Assembly (NCBI RefSeq): GCF_030252345.1
Contig: NZ_CP126980.1
Span: forward strand, 5,595,501-5,659,500
Length of the DNA stretch: 64,000 bases
Direction of reading: 5' to 3'
DNA from: Actinoplanes oblitus
GTDB taxonomy: Bacteria; Actinomycetota; Actinomycetes; Mycobacteriales; Micromonosporaceae
The position numbers and the translations under genes are program-made. The first letter of the stretch is position 1. Each line of letters starts with the position of its first letter. Below, one piece after another: positions 32,304 to 40,323 of this stretch. The notes below the pieces were generated by a model. The model saw nothing but the letters and a program-made list of their open reading frames with translations. It had not been told where the DNA came from and searched no databases.

Positions 32304-33569
32304 ATGAACACGACTCCGCGCCGGGCCGGTCCGCCCGTCTCCGCCCGGGGCCGGGGCCGTGAACTGATCGGCCTCTGGTCGAACACCCTGTTCAGCGTCT
32401 CCGCGAGCACGTTCCTGTATCTCTTCTTCGCCATCGACGTGCACCACCGGACCAGCAGCGTGCTGCTGTCCAACCTGGTCCTGGTGGCACCCGTGGCCCT
32501 ACCCGCCCTCGGCAGCCCGATGATCCACCGGATCTGCGCCGGAGGTGATCCCCGGCGCGTGCTGTCCGTCGCGATGTGGCTCGGCGGTCTGGCCTGCGCC
32601 ACGGCGGCCGCACTGCTGCCGGTGCTCGGCGGCGTGCTCATCCCGCTGTGCCTGGTGATCGGTTTCGTGGACACCGTCCAGCGGGTCGGCCGGCTGGTGG
32701 TGATCAACCGGTGCATGTCGCGGGAGAACCTCCGCCCGGCCGTCCCGGTGGCGTTCTCCGCGCAATTCGCGAGCGGATGTGTGGTGGCCGGCCTGATCTA
32801 CGCCGGGGCCGGCTCCCGCATCTCGCCGCAGCTGGCGCTGGGCGTCTCCGGCACCGGATTCGTCCTCGCCGCGCTGACCGCGCACCTGATCGGCGCCCCG
32901 CGTGACGCGGGGCGCGCCGCCGGCGGCCACACCGGAGGCTACCGGGAGCTGCTGGTGGCCGAGTTCCGCGCGCTGGCCGCCAACGGCCGGCTGCGGCACG
33001 CCTTCGTCTCGTTCGTCGTCCTGACCATCCTGTTCCAGGGTTACTACAACCTCACCCGGGTGGCCCTGCCGCTGACCACTTTCGGCGGCTCGACCGCCAT
33101 CACCGGCGCGGTGCAGTTCCTCTCCAGCTTCGCGGCGCTGGTCGCCGCCGTCGCCTTCCTCGCGGCGGGCCGGCGGATCGTGCTGGGCAACGGGTTCACC
33201 TGCTGCCTCGCGGCGGTGTTGATGGTCGGGGTCGCGGTGACCGGCCACCCACCGCTGTTCCTCGGGCTCTACTTCCTGTTCATGTTCACCTTCGAACTGG
33301 TCTTCATGCAGCGGCAGGCGGCCATCGTCGAAGCGGCGGACGCCTCGACCGTCGCGCTCGTCTCAACCTCGCAGATCGCCCTGATCTATCTGGGCATGAC
33401 CGTCGTCGTCGTCCTGGGCAGCTATTTCACCGCGACCGTCGCGGTACGCTCCGCAGCCGTCGCGTTCTGCCTGAGCGTCGTCGGGTTCTGGGCGCTGTAC
33501 GCCGCTCCCCGGGATCGACGACTGCGATCCCGTGACCACCTCGACCCTGATCGGCAGGTGACCCGATGA
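32304..33569 (+). CDS. MFS transporter, likely phosphonate exporter
   Basis: 421 residues from the ATG at 32304, 5 bp after the aminotransferase. About twelve hydrophobic segments, beginning LIGLWSNTLFSVSASTFLYLF and ending VRSAAVAFCLSVVGFWALYA, with a long central loop (about residues 190-225, including HTGGYRELLVAEFRALA). Layout suits an MFS protein, but motif A is weak (AMWLGG..), so the class is by topology. In a biosynthetic operon it probably exports the product or gives self-resistance. Overlaps the next gene by 4 bp (ATGA). Confidence 0.85.
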   Translation: MNTTPRRAGPPVSARGRGRELIGLWSNTLFSVSASTFLYLFFAIDVHHRTSSVLLSNLVLVAPVALPALGSPMIHRICAGGDPRRVLSVAMWLGGLACATAAALLPVLGGVLIPLCLVIGFVDTVQRVGRLVVINRCMSRENLRPAVPVAFSAQFASGCVVAGLIYAGAGSRISPQLALGVSGTGFVLAALTAHLIGAPRDAGRAAGGHTGGYRELLVAEFRALAANGRLRHAFVSFVVLTILFQGYYNLTRVALPLTTFGGSTAITGAVQFLSSFAALVAAVAFLAAGRRIVLGNGFTCCLAAVLMVGVAVTGHPPLFLGLYFLFMFTFELVFMQRQAAIVEAADASTVALVSTSQIALIYLGMTVVVVLGSYFTATVAVRSAAVAFCLSVVGFWALYAAPRDRRLRSRDHLDPDRQVTR

Positions 33570-34219
33570 GCACCGCACCACGGACGTCCCCGGTCGTCTT
33601 CGGCGAGTACCTGGACGCCGCCAACGTGGTCACCCTCGCCAACGGGGCGGTCGGCGGACTGGCCCTGTGGCTGGCCCTGGCCGGACGGGCCGGGGCGTGC
33701 CTCGGGCTGTTGTTCCTCGCCGTCGTGCTGGACCACGTGGACGGGTACGTGGCCCGGCGGTTCCTCGAACCGGGCACCGCCCGACGGGCGTTCGGCGCCC
33801 GCGCCGACAGCCTCGCCGACCTGCTCAACTTCGGTGCGGTGCCGACCGCGGTGATCTCGCTGACCGCTTCGTCGGCGCAGCCCGTCGCGGCGCTCGTGGG
33901 CGCGACGTTCGTGGTGCTCGGCATCGTACGGCTGGCCCATTTCGACATCACCGCGGAACCGGACCCGCACCTCTCCACGGGGCTACCCACGACGTACGCC
34001 GGATTCCTGGTCGGCTGCCTGTCGGCGCTCACCGTGACCGGACTCGTCGCCACCGGGCCCTACCTCGTTCTCTGCGCCGTCGTGGCCGTCGCTCAGATCG
34101 CCCGGCTACGACTGCGCATGCCCGGCACCGGACGGTGCCTGGGCCTCGTCACCGGCGCCGCGGTGGTGACCACGCTGGTCGCTGTCGTCCTGGGCGACGC
34201 CGGTGCCCTCGTGCGCTGA
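33566..34219 (+). CDS. CDP-alcohol phosphatidyltransferase
   Basis: 217 residues with six hydrophobic segments. The family signature D-x2-D-G-x2-A-R-x~12-D-x3-D is complete: DHVDGYVARRF at 56-66 and GARADSLADLL. These aspartates bind Mg2+ and the CDP donor and receive an alcohol. In normal use the enzyme joins a CDP-lipid to an alcohol; with a PntC-type enzyme in the same operon it may instead use CMP-aminoethylphosphonate and diacylglycerol or another acceptor, making a phosphonolipid or glycan headgroup. Overlaps the MFS stop by 4 bp. Confidence 0.92.
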   Translation: MSTAPRTSPVVFGEYLDAANVVTLANGAVGGLALWLALAGRAGACLGLLFLAVVLDHVDGYVARRFLEPGTARRAFGARADSLADLLNFGAVPTAVISLTASSAQPVAALVGATFVVLGIVRLAHFDITAEPDPHLSTGLPTTYAGFLVGCLSALTVTGLVATGPYLVLCAVVAVAQIARLRLRMPGTGRCLGLVTGAAVVTTLVAVVLGDAGALVR

Positions 34220-34240
34220 GCACACCGACCGGAGGCCGAC

Positions 34241-35578
34241 ATGATCGTTTTTATCGACAGCACAGTGATGGGCCTGCAGGCGCTGCGGACCGCGGAGCAA
34301 CTGGGGCATGACGTAGTCTTCATCCGGCAGCGGTCGCCGTCGTTCGCCTCGCTCGCCGGTTCGACCGAGCGGGAGCTCCGTGAGCGAGCCGGTTTCGCCG
34401 GCCGGTACGTGGAGGTGGCGGCCCTGGACACCGGCGAGGTCCGGTCGGTGATCACCGGGCTGGCCCGCGAGGCGCCGATCGACGCCATCCTGACGACCTC
34501 CGAGGCGGCACTGCTCACCGTCGCCCGCGAGGCCGAGCACTTCGGAACCCGGTATCCGCGTCACGACCGGCTGCGCGACGCCGTCTACAAGGACCGGATG
34601 CGCCGGGTCCTGCGGGAGCGGGGAATCCGGTCGACGGCCTACCGCGCCATCGGTGACCCGGGCCGGTATTCGCGCGACACCCCGTCCGCCGTGCGGCCGC
34701 CGTTCGTCGTGAAGCCGGTCCGCGGATTCGGCAAGCAGTACTCAGCGGTCTGCCGGACCTGGGAGGACTTCGACCGGTTCGTGGCGACGGTGGACGAGGC
34801 GCGGCGGTGCGATCCGGTGGACCTGGGCCGGCTGGTCAGCACCGACTACCTGGTCGAGGAGTACGTGGACGGCAGCCTGCACTCGGCCGAGGTGCTGGTC
34901 ACCGACGGCCGGGTACGGATGTTCGCGACCACCAACCGCCATCGGGCCGACTACTACGACCTGCTGGAGATCGCGGCAGCGATGCCCTCGACGATGCCCG
35001 GGCCGGCACGGGCGGCGGCGCAGGCGTACGTCCAGGAGGTCTTCGAAGCGCTCGGCCTGGACGTCGGGGTCTACCACGTCGAACTCATCGTCGGCCGCGA
35101 CGGACCGGTCATCGTGGAGATCAACGCCAGGATGATGGGCAGCGTCTCGCCGCAGATGTTCCAGCTGCTGACCGGCACCGACCCGTTCGAACTGATGATC
35201 AAGGCGCATCTCGGCCAGCCGGTGGACACCGACACGACCTTCGGCTCGGCGGCGCTGACCCTGGCCGTCGCCGCCCGGCACGGCGGGGTGGTGGCACCGC
35301 ACTTCGCCCGCCACGACCTCGACGCGCTGCTGACCGCGTTCGACGTACCGCTGGACACCCTGAAGGTGTGGGCCGGTCAGACGGCCCGCAGGTACGAGGG
35401 GAACCTGAGCATCTTCGGCCACGTGATCATCCCGGCCCGCACTTCGGCGGAGGCCTCCCTGCGCGGACTGGAGTTCCTGGCCCGGGTCGAGGAGCTGGTG
35501 GGCCTGGAGATCGCCAAGTACGACCCCCGCGGAGTCGCGGACGTCGGGCCGAGCGCCCTGCTGGCCGCCGAGGGATGA
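34241..35578 (+). CDS. ATP-grasp domain ligase
   Basis: 445 residues. Order: N-terminal Rossmann-like PreATP-grasp (IVFIDSTVMGLQALRTAEQL), a central domain with lysine-binding FVVKPVRGFGKQYSAV near residue 160, YLVEEYVDGSLHSAEVLV (ADP-binding EExxxG), and ELIVGRDGPVIVEINARMMG (Mg site EINxR). The C-terminal about 120 residues resemble the biotin-carboxylase-like tail of L-amino-acid ligases. Such enzymes couple amino acids to make peptides. Here it may link a phosphonate amine such as AEP to an amino acid, or the reverse. Substrates unknown. Confidence 0.92.
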   Translation: MIVFIDSTVMGLQALRTAEQLGHDVVFIRQRSPSFASLAGSTERELRERAGFAGRYVEVAALDTGEVRSVITGLAREAPIDAILTTSEAALLTVAREAEHFGTRYPRHDRLRDAVYKDRMRRVLRERGIRSTAYRAIGDPGRYSRDTPSAVRPPFVVKPVRGFGKQYSAVCRTWEDFDRFVATVDEARRCDPVDLGRLVSTDYLVEEYVDGSLHSAEVLVTDGRVRMFATTNRHRADYYDLLEIAAAMPSTMPGPARAAAQAYVQEVFEALGLDVGVYHVELIVGRDGPVIVEINARMMGSVSPQMFQLLTGTDPFELMIKAHLGQPVDTDTTFGSAALTLAVAARHGGVVAPHFARHDLDALLTAFDVPLDTLKVWAGQTARRYEGNLSIFGHVIIPARTSAEASLRGLEFLARVEELVGLEIAKYDPRGVADVGPSALLAAEG

Positions 35579-35592
35579 GGGAAGGGGAACCC

Positions 35593-36453
35593 ATGCGAGA
35601 GGTTGGACCGGACACCGATGTGGTGCGCGACGGCTACGTCCTCGCCGATCCTCTGGACACCGCCGTCCGCACCGACCTGACCGCGGCCCTGGACCGCTTG
35701 CTGGCGAAGGGCGAGCGGATCCTGCGGACCGCGGCGGACGAGGGGACGAGCCTCGAAACCTATTACCGTACGCACGGCCCGGAGCTGATCTGTGTCCCGG
35801 AAGCCGGCTCGGCCACCTCGGTCTGCCGGATCGAATACCTCGCGGGCGCCGATCAGACCTTCCGCGCCCTGGTCGACAGGCACCTGCTGCCGGCCGTCGA
35901 GGCGGCGACCGGCGAGCCGTACGTCCTGTTCAAGGACAAGTGCAACCTGAAGTATCCGGGCGGCGGCGCGTTCACGCCGCACCAGGACTTCCCGGCGTAC
36001 GAGGCGTTCGGTCCGGCGTACCACGTGACGGCGATGGTGGCGCTCGACCGCGCGGACCAGGAGAACGGCTGCCTGCAGGTCGCCACCAACCACCGGCGCG
36101 TCGCCCGGGAGCACGGCTCCGTGGTGGAACGCGAGGTGGCGGGCCGGCCGCTGTTCCGGGCCGTCCAGGAGGGCGATGCCGCGGACGGAAGCATCGTGCC
36201 CGAGGCGGTACGCGTGTTCGACTGGCATCCGCTGGAGGTGGCCGCCGGCGACATCGTGCTCTTCGACTCGTTCATCCCGCACCGCTCGTTCGAGAACAGG
36301 TCGTCCCGGGCCCGCCGCGCGCTGTTCATGACCTTCAACCGCCGCTCGGACGGCGACCACTACGAGGAGTACTACACCCGCAAGCGCGCCGCGTACGCCG
36401 ATCCCGCCTTCCACGTGGCCACGCCGACGAACCGAGGCCACACCCCGACCTGA
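35593..36453 (+). CDS. PhyH-family Fe(II)/2-oxoglutarate dioxygenase
   Basis: 286 residues from the ATG at 35593 (GAAGGGGAA before it); the ATG at 35575, overlapping the ATP-grasp stop, is an alternative. Iron ligands by pattern: H130 and D132 (AFTPHQDFPAYEAF) and H230 (FIPHRSFENRS, with the 2-oxoglutarate arginine following). Related members PhnY and FzmG-type hydroxylate phosphonates, for example AEP to 1-hydroxy-AEP. The last gene of the operon, so it may install a hydroxyl or oxidise the carbon adjacent to phosphorus. Confidence 0.9.
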   Translation: MREVGPDTDVVRDGYVLADPLDTAVRTDLTAALDRLLAKGERILRTAADEGTSLETYYRTHGPELICVPEAGSATSVCRIEYLAGADQTFRALVDRHLLPAVEAATGEPYVLFKDKCNLKYPGGGAFTPHQDFPAYEAFGPAYHVTAMVALDRADQENGCLQVATNHRRVAREHGSVVEREVAGRPLFRAVQEGDAADGSIVPEAVRVFDWHPLEVAAGDIVLFDSFIPHRSFENRSSRARRALFMTFNRRSDGDHYEEYYTRKRAAYADPAFHVATPTNRGHTPT

Positions 36454-36536
36454 CCGCCACCCACCACCAACGCCCCAGACCAGCAACGCCAAGACAGGCG
36501 ACACCGCCAACGAGCACGACACCAACGCCGCTCACA

Positions 36537-36728
36537 CCGACGGATGGCAACGCCGACGGATGGCCACGCCGCTGGGTGGCAACGCCGCTGGCTGGCAACA
36601 CCGGTGGCTGGCAACGCCGACGGATGGCAACGCCGGTGGGTGCCGACGCCGGTGGGTGGCGACGCCGACGGATGGCAACGCCGGTGGGTGCCGACGCCGG
36701 TGGGTGGCCACGCCGGTGGGTGGCGACA
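36537..36728. repeat. 12-copy tandem repeat, 16-bp unit
   Basis: Twelve consecutive 16-bp units of consensus CCGGTGGGTGGCAACG, with alternatives CCGACGGATGGCAACG, and no gaps. Two or three variant types alternate, suggesting higher-order duplication. Not a coding repeat and not a CRISPR (no spacers). Confidence 0.9.
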
Positions 36729-36786
36729 CCATGTTTGTGGACAGCTGCTCCGGCTGGGCGGGACCGGCGCAACCAGCCAGCCAACC

Positions 36787-36890
36787 CGCGAAACGCCGCC
36801 GGTGAGGAGGCGACTGATTCTTCGACACCCGCGGGGTGTGCGGGTGGCGGAGAATCAGTCGCCTCCTCACCGGTTACCAGGCGTTTCGCG
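36787..36890. repeat. 104-bp interrupted inverted repeat with inner hairpin
   Basis: Outer arms CGCGAAACGCC (36787-36797 and 36880-36890, 11 bp) and inner arms of 23 bp (36799-36821 pairing exactly with 36851-36873), separated by a one-base versus six-base bulge. In the middle CACCCGC/GCGGGTG (36826-36832 and 36840-36846) forms another stem. No T-run, so either a terminator of unusual length or a mobile MITE-like element. Confidence 0.75.
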
Positions 36891-36943
36891 CGCGGAGCGA
36901 AGCGGAGCCAGCCAGCTCAGCCAGCCAGCCAGCTCAGCCCAAC

Positions 36944-37672
36944 TCACCCATGGATCTCGTGGTGCAGGCGCTGCATGCGCTCGTCGAGGCGGGCGGCGTC
37001 CTCGGCGGCGGCGGCCAGTTCGGCGCGCAGGGCGGCCGGGACGTCGGCGTCGTGCTTGTAGTAGATCTTGTGTTCCAGGCTGGCCCAGAAGTCCATGGCC
37101 ACCGTGCGCAGCTGGACCTCGACGGGGACGGCCACCACCTGGTCGGAGAGGAAGACCGGGATCTCGACGATCAGGTGCAGGCTGCGATAACCGTTGGTCT
37201 TCGGCCGGGCGATGTAGTCCTTGGTCTCGACCAGGTGCACGTCGGGCTGGCGGGTGAGCATCCGGGCGACCGTGTAGACGTCCGGGACGAAGCCGCAGAC
37301 GATCCGGATGCCGGCGATGTCGCGGATCCGGGTGCGCAGGTCGTCGACGGTGAGCGGACAGTTCAGCCGGCGGGCTTTCGCGGTGATGCTGCCGAGTGAC
37401 TTGAGGCGGGGCGTGACGTGCTCGATCGGGTTGCCGCGGCCGCGGTGCGCGAGCTCCTCGGCCAGGATCTTGATCTTCGTCTCGATCTCGGCGAGTCCGA
37501 ATTTGTACACCATCAGGAACTTGTTCAGCTCGGCCATCGCCCCGTGCAGCACCTCGGGCTCCGGGTGGTGGGCGAAACCCAACGTGCCGAACGGGCCGCC
37601 GGCCGGCTGCATCCGGGCGACTTGCCGGTCCCCCGCGCCGAGTTCTCCCATGCGGGGATGCTCGGTGGTCAC
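36944..37672 (-). CDS. Small alarmone synthetase (RelA/SpoT-domain GTP pyrophosphokinase)
   Basis: 242 residues from the GTG at 37672 (GAGGAGAG about 8 nt before it); upstream in-frame ATGs at 37735 and 37693 are less likely. RelA/SpoT synthetase motifs: a charged helix ITAKARRLNC, RDIAGIRIVCGFVPDVY, ETKDYIARPKTNGYRSLHL and EVQLRTVAMDFWASLEHKIYY. There is no hydrolase HD domain and no TGS/ACT domain, so it is a single-domain SAS (RelP/RelQ-like) that makes (p)ppGpp from GTP/GDP and ATP. Cytoplasmic; divergent from the carboxypeptidase. Confidence 0.93.
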   Translation of the reverse strand: MTTEHPRMGELGAGDRQVARMQPAGGPFGTLGFAHHPEPEVLHGAMAELNKFLMVYKFGLAEIETKIKILAEELAHRGRGNPIEHVTPRLKSLGSITAKARRLNCPLTVDDLRTRIRDIAGIRIVCGFVPDVYTVARMLTRQPDVHLVETKDYIARPKTNGYRSLHLIVEIPVFLSDQVVAVPVEVQLRTVAMDFWASLEHKIYYKHDADVPAALRAELAAAAEDAARLDERMQRLHHEIHG

Positions 37673-37912
37673 GTCCGTCTCTCCTCGGTGCATCCGGTGG
37701 CTCCTCCACCGTTTATCGGCACGTCCGCGAGGCACAGTAGCGGACCGCCGCTCGACTTTCCGCCTCGACCGGCGCGCTCCGACCGTACGGGAAATTTCTG
37801 GGAATTAGCCGCAAGCCGGCCGACTGCCCGGACCCGACGGCGGCCCGATGTTGACAGTCATCGATCGGCGGGGTGGGGTGAATCTCACGTCCTTCGATGC
37901 CCAGGAGGCTAG

Positions 37913-39988
37913 ATGTCACCCCGAGTCCGTTTAGCGGCCACCGCCGCCGCGCTCATTCTGGGGTTCTCGTTCGCCGAAACCCCGGCCAGCGCGGAACCCG
38001 CCGCCGCACCCGCGCCAGCCATCTCCCTGAGCCCCGGCGAGCAGGCGCTGATCCGCTTCCGGCTGCCCGACCGGGCCGCGCTCGACCGGCTGGTCGCCTC
38101 CGGCGCCGACCTGGCCGCCCGGCCCCGGACCGACGCCGGCACGGTCCTGGCCGACCTGGTGGTCGACGACGCGCAGCTGGCCACGCTGAGCCGCAGCGGG
38201 GCGGTGCCGGTCCAGCTGATCCAGACCGAGGCCGACGCGGCGGCCCGCCGACCGGCCGCCAAGCGCCTGGCCGCCGCGGCCGACACGCTCACCTTCCTGC
38301 AGGCGTACTGGTGGACCACCGGGGGCCGCACCTTCCTGCAGACGGAGGTCGCCACCACCGCGACCGACAACCCGGACGTCGAGATCACCGTCACCTGGCG
38401 GACCGCCGACGGGACCACCGGCAGCTATCCGCTGGTCCGGTTCGAGGACTCCGGGGAATACCAGTACCACTACGCGCTGCCGCAGCCGCTGCCGGCCAAG
38501 CCGGTGCAGGTCACCGCCACCTCCAGCCTCGGCGGGAAGTCGCGCGCGGTCACCCCGGCGGTCTGGCCCGGTGCCACCCCGCCGCCCGCGCCGGCCGGGT
38601 ACCAGAAGGACTTCGTGTCGGCCTACATGACGCCGACCGACATCGCCGCGCGGATCAAGCGGCTCGCCCGGCAGTACCCGAGGCTGGTCGACGTGCTCAA
38701 CCTGCCGAACAAAACGCAGGGTTACCGGCGCACCGCTGTCACCTACCTGGGTGACCCGAACGCCGCGGCGGTGGTGGTCGAGTCGGTCAAGTTCGGCGAC
38801 CAGGGGTTCAACGGGGTGCAGGTGCGCACCGTCGACCCCGGGGCGAAGAACCGGCCGCTGTCCGCGTCGTACGCCGATCGGGTCCTGACCATCAGGCTGG
38901 CCACCGACAACGCCGGCAAGACGATCAGCACCACCGACGACGTGGCGAACCTCATCACCGCGAAGTACCCGCGGAGGTTCCGGGCGACGGTGGAGGCCGG
39001 GTCGGCCGGGCTGCCGATGCCGGTGGTCGCGCCGGTGCGGCTGGACGACGGGCTCAAGGGCACCGAGGTGTCCAAGCGGCCGTGGACCGTGCAGGCGCTG
39101 CGGATCGGCAAGGTGCGCGACGGATCGAAGATCGGGGTGCTGGCGTACTCGCAGGAGCACGCCCGGGAATGGGCGACGCCGCTGGTCACCCTGGAGTTCG
39201 CGGAGCGGCTGCTGGCCAACTACGCGACCGACCCGGCCACCCGTGAACTGGTCGACAACGTGGACGTGTTCATCATCCCGACGGTGAACCCGGACGGGGC
39301 GAACTACTCGTTCAACGACTTCAACTTCCAGCGCAAGAACATGGTCAATCACTGCACCGGTACGAACCGGGACCCACGCTACCGCGACCAGTGGGGTGTC
39401 GACGTCAACCGGAACTACACGGTCGGCTCCTACTTCGACGGGTACGTCGGTGGCAGCCCGAACTGCCTGTCCGCCGTCTACTCCGGCACCGGGGAACTGT
39501 CCGAGGCGGAGAGCAACAACGTGATCGCGCTGGCGTCGGCGCATCCGAACGTCAGGTTCGCGATGAACGTGCACTCGTACGGCGGGTACTTCATGTGGCC
39601 GCCCGGGTCGTACAAGGCCGACGGGCGGGTCACGCTGCCCCGGCCGTCGATCGACGAGTCCAAGTTCTTCCTGGACAGCGCCCGCCGGATCGTCGGGGCG
39701 ATCGCCGCCGAGCGGGGGACGGTGACCTGGCCGGCGTACACCGGGCCGGTGGCGGACGTGCTCTACTCGGCCGCCGGTAACTCGGCCGACCAGCTGTACT
39801 ACGAGCTGGGGATCGACGCCTGGGACTTCGAGGTGGGCAACGACCGGTGGAACGAGGCCACCCAGGAGTGGGAAGGGGTGGGCTTCCAGCCGCCGTTCGA
39901 CGAGGCGCACGCCGAGTCGCAGGAGTACGCGGGCGGGCTGGTGGAGCTGGTCCGCGTCGCCAAGCAGTACCAGGACGAGGCGCGCTGA
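37913..39988 (+). CDS. Secreted M14 zinc carboxypeptidase
   Basis: 691 residues with an N-terminal signal peptide (VRLAATAAALILGFSFAETPASA). An accessory beta domain occupies about 35-240. The peptidase M14 domain has Zn ligands H416 and E419 (EHAREW) and H554 (NVHSYGG), substrate-binding NRNY and PTVNPDGANYSF, and catalytic E640 (DFEVGN). Cleaves C-terminal residues of peptides outside the cell. AGGAGG lies 10 bp upstream. It ends at a strong palindromic terminator. Confidence 0.95.
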   Translation: MSPRVRLAATAAALILGFSFAETPASAEPAAAPAPAISLSPGEQALIRFRLPDRAALDRLVASGADLAARPRTDAGTVLADLVVDDAQLATLSRSGAVPVQLIQTEADAAARRPAAKRLAAAADTLTFLQAYWWTTGGRTFLQTEVATTATDNPDVEITVTWRTADGTTGSYPLVRFEDSGEYQYHYALPQPLPAKPVQVTATSSLGGKSRAVTPAVWPGATPPPAPAGYQKDFVSAYMTPTDIAARIKRLARQYPRLVDVLNLPNKTQGYRRTAVTYLGDPNAAAVVVESVKFGDQGFNGVQVRTVDPGAKNRPLSASYADRVLTIRLATDNAGKTISTTDDVANLITAKYPRRFRATVEAGSAGLPMPVVAPVRLDDGLKGTEVSKRPWTVQALRIGKVRDGSKIGVLAYSQEHAREWATPLVTLEFAERLLANYATDPATRELVDNVDVFIIPTVNPDGANYSFNDFNFQRKNMVNHCTGTNRDPRYRDQWGVDVNRNYTVGSYFDGYVGGSPNCLSAVYSGTGELSEAESNNVIALASAHPNVRFAMNVHSYGGYFMWPPGSYKADGRVTLPRPSIDESKFFLDSARRIVGAIAAERGTVTWPAYTGPVADVLYSAAGNSADQLYYELGIDAWDFEVGNDRWNEATQEWEGVGFQPPFDEAHAESQEYAGGLVELVRVAKQYQDEAR

Positions 39989-39999
39989 TCCGCGCTCGA

Positions 40000-40029
40000 C
40001 GAAGGCCCCGGCCGCGGCCGGGGCCTTCG
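40000..40029. terminator. Perfect 30-bp palindromic terminator
   Basis: The 15-bp arm CGAAGGCCCCGGCCG is followed immediately by its exact reverse complement, 12 bp after the carboxypeptidase stop. Very strong stem, no T-run. The remaining 295 bp before the VWA start contain no gene; a weak ACTGGC/GCCAGT repeat lies near 40189. Confidence 0.85.
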
Positions 40030-40323
40030 TGCGCCAGCGGGTCTCGCCGCGCGTGGCGGGTCCGGTGACGAGGGCGCATGGCGCCGAGCCACGGGCGGGG
40101 CTCGGCGGACGGGTCGATCACGGGCGGGAGGGGGCGGGCGTACCGCGAAAGGGGTTGGCGATCGGGAGGAAAGCGAACCGGAAGCGGCAACTGGCTGGTT
40201 TGTCGGAGTGGCCAGTAACTGAATGGCAACGTTTTGGTCACGGTTCCGGCAGGGAACATGGGGACAGATGCCAGCGGGGCCATCGGGACCACGGCTCGCC
40301 GCCCAGGCCGGAAGGAGCCCCTG

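Larger units (their letters stand above)
36454..36943. other. 490-bp intergenic region after phosphonate operon, repeat-rich
   Basis: No gene is recognised. It contains the 16-bp minisatellite (36537-36728), the long interrupted hairpin (36787-36890) and GCCAGC-rich short repeats on both sides of it. Open frames here reflect the repeat, since 16 is not a multiple of 3. Confidence 0.7.

Noticed and set aside
36537..36728. CRISPR array
   Set aside because: The 16-bp units are contiguous with no unique spacers and no cas genes are present.
36544..37257. Plus-strand open frame across the minisatellite
   Set aside because: Its periodic peptide comes from a 16-bp repeat read in one frame, the repeat is open in several frames, and the tail is antisense to the alarmone synthetase.
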